Assembly: GCF_022374895.2 (NCBI RefSeq)
Contig: NZ_CP092423.2
Span: 1,426,001 to 1,490,000 of the forward strand
Origin: Mycobacterium lentiflavum
GTDB lineage: Bacteria; Actinomycetota; Actinomycetes; Mycobacteriales; Mycobacteriaceae
Reading direction: 5' to 3'
Length of the DNA: 64,000 nucleotides
Below the pieces are notes generated by a model that saw only the letters and a list, made by a program, of their open reading frames with translations, ran no database searches and was not told the origin of the DNA. Each line of letters starts with the position of its first letter. Position 1 is the stretch's first letter. The position numbers and the translations under genes are program-made. Shown here piece after piece: positions 56,882 through 64,000 of this stretch.

Positions 56882-58082
56882 GTTCGGCGGAGGACAGGCC
56901 CAGCAGCCGGCGGGCCACCACGAGCTGCTGGATCTGCTGGGTACCCTCGAAGATGTCCATGATCTTCGAGTCACGTGCCCACTTCTCCAACAGCGTCTGC
57001 TCCGAATAGCCTGTGGTGCCGGCTAATTCGACCGCTTTCAGGGTGACGTCGGTGCCGACCCGGCCTGCCTTGGCCTTGGCCATCGACGCTTCTTTGGAGT
57101 TGGGAATCTTGTTGTCGGCCTGCCACGCCGCGCGCAGGGTCAGCTGGTAGGCCGACTCCCAGTCGGCCTCCATCCGCAGGAATTCGGCCGCGGCGGCGCT
57201 TTGGGCGTGTGCGGGCCTGTCGTAGGAGATGTCGACCCCCGCCTCCGTCAGGATCTTGCGCAGCTCCTCCAGGGCGGCGCGGGCGATGCCGATGGCCATG
57301 CCGGCGACCACGGGCCGGGTGTTGTCGAAGGTCTCCATGACACCGGAAAATCCTTGGCCCGATTGGATTTCCGGGTTGCCGAGCAGATTGTCCTTTGGGA
57401 TCCGCGCGTTGTCGAACCGGATCGCGGCGGTGTCGGAGCCTTTGATGCCGAGCTTCTTCTCCAGCCGCTCGACGCTGACCCCGGGATGGTCGCGGGGCAC
57501 GATGAACGACTTGATCGCCGGGCGACCCTGCGACTTGTCCAGTGTCGCCCAGACCACGATGTGCGTGGCTCGCGAACCGGCTGTGACGTAAATCTTTTCG
57601 CCGTTGATCACGTATTCGTCGCCGTCCAGCCTGGCGGTGGTGGAGACCGCCGCCGAGTCGGAGCCGAAGCCCGGTTCGGTGATGGCCATCGCGGCCCAGA
57701 CCCGACCCAGCCGCTGCAGCTGCTCGTCGGTGGCCACGCCGCTGATCGCCGCGTTGCCCAGGCCCTGATAGGGCATCGAGAGCATCATCGCCGCGTCGCC
57801 CCAACTGGCCTCCATTGTCTGCAGCACCGCCGCCATGTTGGAGCCGTTGCGGTTTTCCTCCTTGCTCTCGCTGCTGCGGAACGCCTCGGCGCCCGCTAGG
57901 CCCACGGCATTGGATTCGGCGGCTCCGGAGAACAGGTTGGACAAGGTGTCCAGCTCCACCGGATAGGCGTGCTCGTGAACGTCGTATTTGCGGGCGATCG
58001 GGCGCATCATCTCCGCGGCGCCCTGGTGTGCCTTGTCGATCACCGCTTGCATCTTGCGGGGCAGTTCCAGATTGATTGCCAT
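56874..58082 (-). CDS. fadE23: Acyl-CoA dehydrogenase FadE23
   Basis: 402 residues. AITEPGFGSDSAAVSTTARLDGDEYVINGEKIYVTAG and VVAGMAIGIARAALEELRKIL, cited in part, with AGTTGYSEQTLLEKWARDSKIMDIFEGTQQIQQ at the C-terminus, are full-length ACAD features; the Glu in EKWARD is near the catalytic position. Oxidises an acyl-CoA with FAD. ATG 58082. Downstream of fadE24 with 25 bases between; the pair probably forms a heteromeric enzyme, as is common for mycobacterial FadE pairs. Confidence 0.88.
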   Translation of the reverse strand: MAINLELPRKMQAVIDKAHQGAAEMMRPIARKYDVHEHAYPVELDTLSNLFSGAAESNAVGLAGAEAFRSSESKEENRNGSNMAAVLQTMEASWGDAAMMLSMPYQGLGNAAISGVATDEQLQRLGRVWAAMAITEPGFGSDSAAVSTTARLDGDEYVINGEKIYVTAGSRATHIVVWATLDKSQGRPAIKSFIVPRDHPGVSVERLEKKLGIKGSDTAAIRFDNARIPKDNLLGNPEIQSGQGFSGVMETFDNTRPVVAGMAIGIARAALEELRKILTEAGVDISYDRPAHAQSAAAAEFLRMEADWESAYQLTLRAAWQADNKIPNSKEASMAKAKAGRVGTDVTLKAVELAGTTGYSEQTLLEKWARDSKIMDIFEGTQQIQQLVVARRLLGLSSAELK

Positions 58083-58107
58083 GATTGATCTTTCGCTAGG
58101 TGACGAC

Positions 58108-59505
58108 TCAGATAACGACGACGCCCTCGGCGACGCCGATGGCCCGCAGGTCGCGGTACCAGCGTTCGACGGGGTGTTCTTTGGTGTAGCCGTGGCCGCC
58201 GAGCAGTTGTACGCCGTCCAGGCCGATTTGCATGCCCTTGTCGGTGCCGATCCGCTTGGCCAGCGCGGCTTCGCGGATAAACGGAAGCCCTTGTTCGGCA
58301 CGCGCGGCGCCGCGCCAGGTGATCAGCCGCAACCCATCCAGCTCGATCGCGATGTTGGCGCACATGAACGCCACGGCCTGACGGCGAGCCACCGGCTCAC
58401 CGAAGGCCTCGCGCTCCTTCACGTACGGGACGACGTAGTCGAGAACCGCGTGCGAGGTGCCGACCGCCAGCGCCGCCCAGCCCAGCCGGGACAGCGCTAT
58501 CGCCTCGGAGTAGTCCTCATCGGTGGCTGCGTCCTCGCCAAGGCGGGCATTCAGCGGCACCGACACCCCGGACAGCTCGAGCTGACCCAAGGCGGCGGCC
58601 CGGATCCCCATACTCGGATCCGCCTTGACGGTAAGGCCTTTGGCGCCCGATTCCACGATGAACAGCGCGGGCTTGCCATTCAGTTGTGCGCCGACGATGA
58701 ACAGCTCCGCATCGGCCGCGGCCGGGACCAACGACTTCACCCCGTCGAGCCGATATCCGCTCGGTGTGCGCACCGCCGTCGTCTTCAATCGGGTGGGGTC
58801 GAACAGCGGTTGGGGTTCGGCGATGGCCACACACGCCTGCGGGACGTTCTCGCCGGCGAACTCGGGCAGGTAGGTGGCTTGCTGGTTCGCGCTGCCCCAG
58901 TGGGTCAGCGCGGCTGCCACGCCGCCGGGCGCCAGGATGGGCAGTGCCAAACCCATGTCGCCGTAGGCCAATGCCTCGGCCACTAGCACGTTGGTGACAC
59001 TGGAGCGGTGTGCGGCGATTCCGTCGAAGTCCTCCGGGATGTTGATCGCGGTGATGCCGAGTTCGGCCGCCTTGGCGATCAAGTCGGGCGGGTAGCTCGC
59101 CGCCTCGTCGGCCTCGGGTGCCGCGGGCCGCAGTACCTCTTCGGCGAATTCCTCGAGGGTCTCGACGATCATCTTCTGGTCGTCGTCGGGCCGCAGGTCG
59201 TAGTAGTCCTTGCCGCTGGACTTCAGCCGGGTGGGTCCACTGCGCAGGTCCTGGACCCGCTTGAACTGGCGTGACGCGGCACCGGCGGTGGAAAAGATCG
59301 TCTTGGTGCCGTAGCGCAGGCCCCGGTTCATCGGGTCGCGCAAGTGATATTTGTCCAGAAATTCCTGGCCGACGAGCGGGGTGAGCAGCGCCAGGGTGAT
59401 GTCGATCCCGGTGCGGCGGTGCGGTTGCATCCCGACGCCGGTCTTGCGGCCGCGCCCTTTTGCGCGTGGACGGGAAGTATTCGAACCGGAGACAGTGTCC
59501 GTCAT
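58108..59505 (-). CDS. fadE24: Acyl-CoA dehydrogenase FadE24
   Basis: 465 residues. The basic N-terminal extension (SRPRAKGRGRKTGVG) and HRRTGIDITLALLTPLVGQEF are as in the M. tuberculosis protein as I remember it. CVAIAEPQPLFDP, VKSLVPAAADAELFIVGAQL, LSRLGWAALAVGTSHAVLDY and QLLGGHGYTKEHPVERWYRDLR are conserved. ATG 59505 starts 41 bases downstream of a perfect 22-base palindrome. First gene of the fadE24-fadE23 operon, probably oxidising a sterol- or branched-type CoA ester. Confidence 0.9.
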   Translation of the reverse strand: MTDTVSGSNTSRPRAKGRGRKTGVGMQPHRRTGIDITLALLTPLVGQEFLDKYHLRDPMNRGLRYGTKTIFSTAGAASRQFKRVQDLRSGPTRLKSSGKDYYDLRPDDDQKMIVETLEEFAEEVLRPAAPEADEAASYPPDLIAKAAELGITAINIPEDFDGIAAHRSSVTNVLVAEALAYGDMGLALPILAPGGVAAALTHWGSANQQATYLPEFAGENVPQACVAIAEPQPLFDPTRLKTTAVRTPSGYRLDGVKSLVPAAADAELFIVGAQLNGKPALFIVESGAKGLTVKADPSMGIRAAALGQLELSGVSVPLNARLGEDAATDEDYSEAIALSRLGWAALAVGTSHAVLDYVVPYVKEREAFGEPVARRQAVAFMCANIAIELDGLRLITWRGAARAEQGLPFIREAALAKRIGTDKGMQIGLDGVQLLGGHGYTKEHPVERWYRDLRAIGVAEGVVVI

Positions 59506-59545
59506 TTCAGCAGCCTCTGTAGTTGGGGCGATGCAGTCAAGAGGC

Positions 59546-59567
59546 TATCTTACTCCGGAGTAAGATA
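59546..59567 (-). promoter_or_regulatory. Perfect palindrome upstream of fadE24
   Basis: Each arm is 11 bases, TATCTTACTCC and its exact complement, with no spacer. Centre 52 bases before the fadE24 start and 15 bases after the hisN gene end. AT-rich flanks suggest a promoter region; TTGACT follows on the minus strand. The form fits a TetR- or GntR-type dimer site. Confidence 0.7.
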
Positions 59568-59582
59568 AAGAGCGCTTGTTAA

Positions 59583-60365
59583 CTACTTCACACCCAGGCT
59601 GCGCAATACGTGCTCGTGCAGCAGGCCGTTCGTCGCCACGGCGTCGCCGCGATGAGGGCCCGCGATGCCGTCCAGGCCGGTGAATGTCCCGCCGGCCTCG
59701 CGTACCAGGATGTCGAGTGCTGCCAGATCCCACACCGAGACTTCTGGTTCCGCCGCGATATCCACGGCGCCCTCGGCGAGTAGGCAATACGAGAAGAAGT
59801 CGCCATACGCACGCACCCGCCACACGGCGTCGGTCAGGTCGATGAGGCGGTCCCGTAGGCCGCGTTCGGCCCAACCCGACAGGCTGGAAAACGACAGGCT
59901 CGCCGAATCCAGCTGTGCCACTGAGGAAACCGACAAACGCCGCGGCGGTGCGCCGTCGACCGAGACGAAGGCGCCTTGGCCGCGGGATGCCCACCACCGT
60001 CGTTGCAGCGCCGGCGCGCTCACGACACCGACTACGGGCACGCCGTCGTCGAGCAGTGCGATCAGGCTGGCCCACACCGGAACCCCGCGCACGAAATTCT
60101 TGGTGCCGTCGATCGGGTCGACGATCCATTGCCGGCCGGTGAAGCTGGGAGTCCCGCCGAACTCCTCGCCGACGACGCTGTCGTCGGGTCGCTCGCGCGC
60201 CAGCACTTCGCGGACCTCAGCTTCAACCGCCCGGTCGGCGTCGGTCACCGGGGTCAGGTCTGGTTTGGTGTCGACGCGCAGGTCCAGCGCGCCGAACCGA
60301 TCGCGAGTCAGTCTGTCCGCATGGTCGGCAAGCGTCATCGCCAAAGCGAGATCGTCTTGACTCAT
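59583..60365 (-). CDS. hisN: Histidinol-phosphatase HisN (IMPase family)
   Basis: 260 residues, inositol-monophosphatase fold. Metal motifs: [21 protein letters not shown] (DPxDGT) and [17 protein letters not shown] (WDxAA). VTDADRAVE is also typical. Sequence and length agree with the mycobacterial enzyme that dephosphorylates histidinol phosphate. ATG 60365, earlier in-frame starts lack support. Confidence 0.87.
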   Translation of the reverse strand: MSQDDLALAMTLADHADRLTRDRFGALDLRVDTKPDLTPVTDADRAVEAEVREVLARERPDDSVVGEEFGGTPSFTGRQWIVDPIDGTKNFVRGVPVWASLIALLDDGVPVVGVVSAPALQRRWWASRGQGAFVSVDGAPPRRLSVSSVAQLDSASLSFSSLSGWAERGLRDRLIDLTDAVWRVRAYGDFFSYCLLAEGAVDIAAEPEVSVWDLAALDILVREAGGTFTGLDGIAGPHRGDAVATNGLLHEHVLRSLGVK

Positions 60366-60540
60366 GCCAGCAGTCCTACCACGGGCCAGCCGGCGTGGTG
60401 ATTGAAGCTGCCGACTGCACTTCGAAAACCCTCGGGGTCGCGGCAGCAATGGTGTGATGATGTCGATCGGGACTAGCAAGACCACGCCGGCTTGTAACCA
60501 ATACACCTGGGGGACAGGATCTTCGAGACCCCGCGCTGAA

Positions 60541-60555
60541 GGGACTTTCGGCCCT
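60541..60555 (+). promoter_or_regulatory. DosR (DevR) box upstream of tgs1
   Basis: GGGACTTTCGGCCCT fits the DosR consensus GGGACTTNNGNCCCT at every fixed position. It lies 80 bases before the tgs1 start, as expected for the hypoxia/NO dormancy regulon. GGGACT at 60471-60476 may be a weak second site. Confidence 0.8.
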
Positions 60556-60634
60556 AACGTCGCACCGGTCGTCAGCCAGATGATGTAACTACGAGTTGCA
60601 GATAAGCCCGACATAGCTCGGAAGGTCGCTGATC

Positions 60635-62023
60635 ATGAACCGCCTGACCACACTAGAAGCCGGTTTCCTCAAAGCCGAAGATGCCGATCCGCGGGTCAGC
60701 TTGGCGATCGGGGGACTGGCGGTCATCGAAGGCCCGGCACCGGACCAGGACACGCTGATGTCGGCGTTTGCCGTGCGGATACGCGCCTGCCCCCGCTTCG
60801 GGCAACGGTTGCGGTTGCGGCCGTTCGACCTGGGCGCTCCGCAGTGGGTGGAGGATCTCGGCTTCGACATCGGTCGGCACGTGCGGCGTGTTGCGCTGCC
60901 GCAGCCCGGAGGCGACCAGGAGTTGTTCCGGGTGGTCGCCGATTTGATGGCGAGGCGTCTGGACCGCGATCGACCGTTGTGGGAGATCTGGGTCGTCGAA
61001 GGTCTCAACGACGGCCGATGGGCGATGCTGACCAAGGTCCACCACTGCATGGCCGATGGGATCGCGGCCACCCATATGCTCGCCGGACTGTGCGATGACG
61101 GAGTCAGCGACCGGTTTGCCCGGCACATCGGGCCGAAGAGGGATACGAAAACGCCTGCGGCAGAAGTCAACCCGCTGGCCATTCTGGGCGGGCTGTGGAA
61201 CGCGTCGACCTCGGTGGCCGCTGGCGCCGCGCGAGCGGTCCATGGCGCCGCGGACATCGCCATCGGTCTGCTGCGCTCGGCTCCGTCACCGCTGAACGGG
61301 CGGATCGGCGATTTGCGCCGATACAGCGGGGCGCGAGTGCCGCTGGCCGACATCGAGCAGGTGTGCGGGGCGTTCGACGTGACCATCAACGATGTTGCGC
61401 TAGCGGCAATTACAGAAAGCTACCGCAACGTGCTGGTCAAGCGCGGTGAGCGATTGCAGCCGGGGTCGTTGCGCACCTTGGTGCCGGTGTCGACGCGGTC
61501 CCCCGATGCGTTGGACAAGACCGACAACCGAGTTTCCGTGCTGCTTCCGGAGTTGCCGATCGACGAAGAGAACCCGCTGCAGCGACTGCGGATCGTGCAT
61601 TCGCGACTGGTCCGGATGAAGGCCGGCGGACAACGTCAGGCCGGAAATGCGTTCGTGGCCATGGCCAATCGCGTTCCGTTCGCGTTCGCCGGGTGGGCGC
61701 TCGGGTTGCTGACGCGGCTGCCGCAACGCGGCGTCGTGACGCTGGCCACCAACGTTCCGGGTCCGCGGCGCCCCCTACAAGTGATGGGCAATAAGGTGCT
61801 GGGCGTATTCCCGGTGCCGCCTATCGCGATGCAACTGCGAACCGGTGTCGCGATGCTCAGCTACGCCGACGACCTGTTCATCGGAATTCTTGCCGACTAT
61901 GACGAGGTGGCCGACGTCGACGAGTTGGCGCGCGGGATCGAAGCCGCGGTAGCTCGCCTGGTGGCCATCAGCAAGCGGCGCAAGGCTCATTACACCCGCG
62001 GACCATTGTCCCTGGTCGTGTGA
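60635..62023 (+). CDS. tgs1: Triacylglycerol synthase Tgs1 (WS/DGAT)
   Basis: 462 residues. Catalytic HHxxxDG is present as KVHHCMADGIAATH. LRRYSGARVPLADIEQVCGAFDVTINDVALAAITESYR, given in part, FLKAEDADPRVSLAIGGLAVIEGPAPDQ and VTLATNVPGPRRPLQVMG match mycobacterial Tgs1. It uses acyl-CoA and diacylglycerol to make storage triacylglycerol, a dormancy feature. ATG 60635 behind GGAAGG. Probably DosR-activated. Confidence 0.93.
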   Translation: MNRLTTLEAGFLKAEDADPRVSLAIGGLAVIEGPAPDQDTLMSAFAVRIRACPRFGQRLRLRPFDLGAPQWVEDLGFDIGRHVRRVALPQPGGDQELFRVVADLMARRLDRDRPLWEIWVVEGLNDGRWAMLTKVHHCMADGIAATHMLAGLCDDGVSDRFARHIGPKRDTKTPAAEVNPLAILGGLWNASTSVAAGAARAVHGAADIAIGLLRSAPSPLNGRIGDLRRYSGARVPLADIEQVCGAFDVTINDVALAAITESYRNVLVKRGERLQPGSLRTLVPVSTRSPDALDKTDNRVSVLLPELPIDEENPLQRLRIVHSRLVRMKAGGQRQAGNAFVAMANRVPFAFAGWALGLLTRLPQRGVVTLATNVPGPRRPLQVMGNKVLGVFPVPPIAMQLRTGVAMLSYADDLFIGILADYDEVADVDELARGIEAAVARLVAISKRRKAHYTRGPLSLVV

Positions 62024-62181
62024 CGTGATCGATGCGCAAGGAGATCTGGTCGATGGCGCCGACGTCGAGGCACTGCCGCGCGGCTTTTACCGGCAAGGTT
62101 TGAGCGTTTCTCGAACGACGAACTCCGTTGTCCGGCAACCATTTCGTGCGCTGGCCGACTATCCGGCGCGGGCTGACCGCG

Positions 62182-62610
62182 TCAGGCAAACGATGCGTGC
62201 GGATCCGGTTCCGGTCCAAATGTGAAGTGGCGCCCCGTTATATCTGTCGGGGTCACCCGGACGTAATGCTTCTTGACGGTCGCCGTCCACGGCATCAGCT
62301 GGGCGCGGTCGGCTTGCTCGATGTCCGCCGCGGTCTTCAGCACTCGCGCGCGGCCCCGGACGATCACGCTCCAGCCTTCGGCGACGTCGTGGTCGTCGGC
62401 CTCGAACACCACCACGCTGTTCCCCACGGCGGAAAACAACTTGGTGCCCTCGGCGGTGCGGAACAGCACCGTTCGGTCTTGCACCGCGTAGTTCACCGGG
62501 AAGATCTCGGGTTCACCGGCGAAGCTGGTCACTAGCCGGCCCAAGGCGACGCCGCCCAACCGGCGCCAACTCTCGTCTTCCGACAAAACGACCGCGGGCT
62601 CATCAGTCAT
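62182..62610 (-). CDS. Pyridoxamine 5'-phosphate oxidase-like flavoprotein (Rv3129-like)
   Basis: 142 residues, split beta-barrel. SWRRLGGVALGRLVTSFAGEPEIFPVNYAV is the start of the domain; VLFRTAEGTKLFSAVGNSVVVFEADD and GWSVIVRGRARVL follow. Such small proteins bind FMN or F420; Rv3129 is part of the dormancy region. ATG 62610. Convergent with tgs1 as in M. tuberculosis. GGGACAGTAGGGTCCT at 62667-62682 is a degenerate DosR-like repeat in its promoter. Confidence 0.82.
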   Translation of the reverse strand: MTDEPAVVLSEDESWRRLGGVALGRLVTSFAGEPEIFPVNYAVQDRTVLFRTAEGTKLFSAVGNSVVVFEADDHDVAEGWSVIVRGRARVLKTAADIEQADRAQLMPWTATVKKHYVRVTPTDITGRHFTFGPEPDPHASFA

Positions 62611-62728
62611 CGACCTCACCTTTCCTTGGGCGCACCAGTACCCATGACGCTACGGCGAATCCGCGTGGGACAGTAGGGTCCTAGGTCAATTCGACCGTAC
62701 ATCGCGTCGGCCGTCCTACCATGGCAAC

Positions 62729-63064
62729 GTGTGGGAATTCGCGCTGTTACTTCTGGTCGTCGCGGTACTGGGCGGATTTCTCGCTCAGCGGTTCATCCCA
62801 CGCGGCCCGCGTGGTGAGCTGCTGCGCGGCACGTTGTTGGTGACCGGGGTGAGCCCGCGGCCCGACGTCACCGGCGAGCAGTACGTCACCATTGCCGGTG
62901 TGATCAACGGACCCACCGTCAACGAGTACCCCGTCTACTGGCGGATGGCGGTCGACGTCGATCGATGGCCGAGCATGGGCGAACTGCACGAGGTGGTGTA
63001 TTCCTCGAAGAACCCGGACAACTGGAGGTTCGCTCCGCCCGAATCGCCTGCGGGCGCTGGCTAG
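62729..63064 (+). CDS. Single-pass membrane-anchored hypothetical protein
   Basis: 111 residues. N-terminal helix FALLLLVVAVLGGFLAQRF, then a soluble part with LLRGTLLVTGVSPRPDVTGEQYVTIAGVINGPTVNEYPVYW, quoted in part, which looks like a small beta domain. No signal cleavage site. GTG 62729 start. Function unknown; the next gene is also a small membrane protein. Confidence 0.65.
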   Translation: MWEFALLLLVVAVLGGFLAQRFIPRGPRGELLRGTLLVTGVSPRPDVTGEQYVTIAGVINGPTVNEYPVYWRMAVDVDRWPSMGELHEVVYSSKNPDNWRFAPPESPAGAG

Positions 63065-63146
63065 TTGGCGAAATCGCATGTGGTGTCCGAGTCGACGCCG
63101 CGTCCGTAGTACTTGCATTGTGGTTTGGGGATGGCATTCTTTAGCC

Positions 63147-63350
63147 ATGGCCGGCAAAGACATCGACCCGATCCGGGCGAAAAGTGCACTCGAGGTGATC
63201 CGGCAGCACCCGGTCTTGGTGCTCTTCGCGGTGTCGCCCGCGCTCGCGCTGTTGGGCGTCATCTGGTGGCTTGCCGGCGGTGGGTGGGCCATCGCCACTG
63301 CCGTCGTCCTGTTGCTCGTCGGCGCCGGCCTCGTCGTCCTCAGGCGCTGA
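63147..63350 (+). CDS. Small membrane protein
   Basis: 67 residues with two helices (VLVLFAVSPALALLGVIWWLAG and AIATAVVLLLVGAGLVVL), connected by a Gly-rich turn. Cytosolic N-terminus KDIDPIRAKSALEVIRQHP. ATG 63147. Family not recognised. Confidence 0.62.
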   Translation: MAGKDIDPIRAKSALEVIRQHPVLVLFAVSPALALLGVIWWLAGGGWAIATAVVLLLVGAGLVVLRR

Positions 63351-63388
63351 ATCGAGCCCAGCCCCAACGTGATTGCGTCAGTGCGCGA

Positions 63389-64000
63389 TCAGCCGTGGCC
63401 GATGCGCAGCAGCTCGGTGAGGTTGGGCAGTTTGACGCGGGGACGCCCGTGCGGTTCGCCGGCCGCACGCTCGTGGGCATCGATCATGTCCCAGTGGGCC
63501 GAGGTGACCAGCTTCGGTTGGCGCGAGGCCAGCCAGTCGGCCAATTTGTCGGCATGGTCATCCGGGAATGCGGACAGTTCGTCGGCCCCGGTCAGATCCG
63601 TCATCAGGGTGTCGACGGTGTCCTGAGAGTCCTTCTTATTGGTGCCGATGACGCCGGTCGGCCCCCGCTTGATCCAGCCGACCACGTATTCGTTGCGGCT
63701 GCCCTCGACCCGGCCGTTGGTGTTGGGGATGGTCGCGGTCTTGTCGTCAAAGGGCAGCCCCGGGGTGGGCATGCCGCGATAACCGACCGATCGCACCACC
63801 AGCTGAGCCGGCAGCTCCTCGCGCTCCCCGGTGTCCTTGGCCGATACTCTCCCGCTCTGGTCCGCGACCAACTCGTTGCGGCCGAGGACGATTCCCTCCA
63901 CCTTGTCGTCACCCTTGATCTCGATCGGAGAGGTCAGGAACCGGAACACCATGCGCCGGTGTCCCGGGCGGGGTTCGCGGCTGGCGTAGTTGCGCAGCAC
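63389..64000 (-). CDS. fprA: NADPH-ferredoxin reductase FprA (3' part)
   Basis: The last about 203 residues are present; the 5' part lies beyond the right edge. TSPIEIKGDDKVEGIVLGRNEL, DTGEREELPAQLVVRSVGYRG, TPGLPFDDKTATIPNTNGRVEGSRNEYVVGWIKRGPTGVIGTNKKDSQ, quoted in part, are the adrenodoxin-reductase C-terminal FAD/NADP hallmarks. It passes electrons from NADPH to ferredoxin, for example for cytochromes P450. Confidence 0.92.
   Translation of the reverse strand: MLRNYASREPRPGHRRMVFRFLTSPIEIKGDDKVEGIVLGRNELVADQSGRVSAKDTGEREELPAQLVVRSVGYRGMPTPGLPFDDKTATIPNTNGRVEGSRNEYVVGWIKRGPTGVIGTNKKDSQDTVDTLMTDLTGADELSAFPDDHADKLADWLASRQPKLVTSAHWDMIDAHERAAGEPHGRPRVKLPNLTELLRIGHG

Noticed and set aside
59546..59567. 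KstR/KstR2 box
   Set aside because: The palindrome does not fit the AAC-GTT core of KstR or the CAAG-CTTG type core of KstR2.
62025..62225. 66-residue plus-strand frame after tgs1
   Set aside because: No homology visible, weak start context, and its 3' end overlaps the convergent flavoprotein gene.

Overview
The window is mycobacterial chromosome: high GC, GTG and ATG starts, dense start/stop overlaps, and recognisable orthologues of M. tuberculosis genes such as nuoA-nuoN, moxR3, fadE23, fadE24, fadB4, hisN, tgs1 and fprA. From about 15 kb to 62.6 kb the order follows the Rv3171-Rv3129 segment of M. tuberculosis as I remember it, read on the opposite strand. The likely source is a nontuberculous, probably slow-growing Mycobacterium; species cannot be fixed from sequence alone.

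Left arm (1-15 kb): accessory and stress-type genes (hemerythrin HHE protein, thiamine-diphosphate enzyme, CsbD, DUF7218, STAS/ATPase regulator), several preceded by SigF-like promoters. Mixed with them are four decayed genes (lipocalin-like, UdgX-type uracil-DNA glycosylase, DUF3349, nucleotidyltransferase). A tight four-gene cluster (GT2 glycosyltransferase, acyl-CoA-dehydrogenase-like protein, PIG-L deacetylase, NodS-like methyltransferase) looks like an uncharacterised small glycoconjugate pathway. A hemophore-like secreted protein, an SRPBCC protein, a TetR/membrane-protein operon with a clear operator, and an XRE/MmyB-type regulator follow.

Core (13-41 kb): a secreted lipoprotein amine oxidase, the hpx/aofH/Rv3169/Rv3168 group with its divergent TetR regulator, an SDR, the five-gene moxR3/DUF58/DUF4129 membrane operon, and the complete 14-gene complex I operon nuoA-nuoN, mostly with overlapping start and stop codons.

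Right half (41-64 kb): an orphan response regulator (Rv3143-like), then a ten-gene catabolic operon on the minus strand. That operon holds an aminoglycoside-phosphotransferase-like kinase, DUF6285 protein and acyl-CoA dehydrogenase resembling the LvaA/LvaB/LvaC set for 4-hydroxyacyl-CoA breakdown, plus an HMG-CoA-lyase-like aldolase, CaiB-type CoA-transferase, hydrolase and homogentisate-dioxygenase-like cupin. Next come fadB4, a convergent NarL-type two-component pair, an orphan EspB-like ESX substrate, an aldo/keto reductase and acetyltransferase, fadE23/fadE24 behind a perfect palindrome, hisN, tgs1 behind a DosR box, an Rv3129-like flavoprotein, two small membrane proteins and the 3' part of fprA.

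The items most worth following up are the GT2/ACAD/PIG-L/NodS cluster, the orphan EspB paralogue inserted between fadE23 and fadB4, and the Lva-like catabolic operon with its candidate operator.
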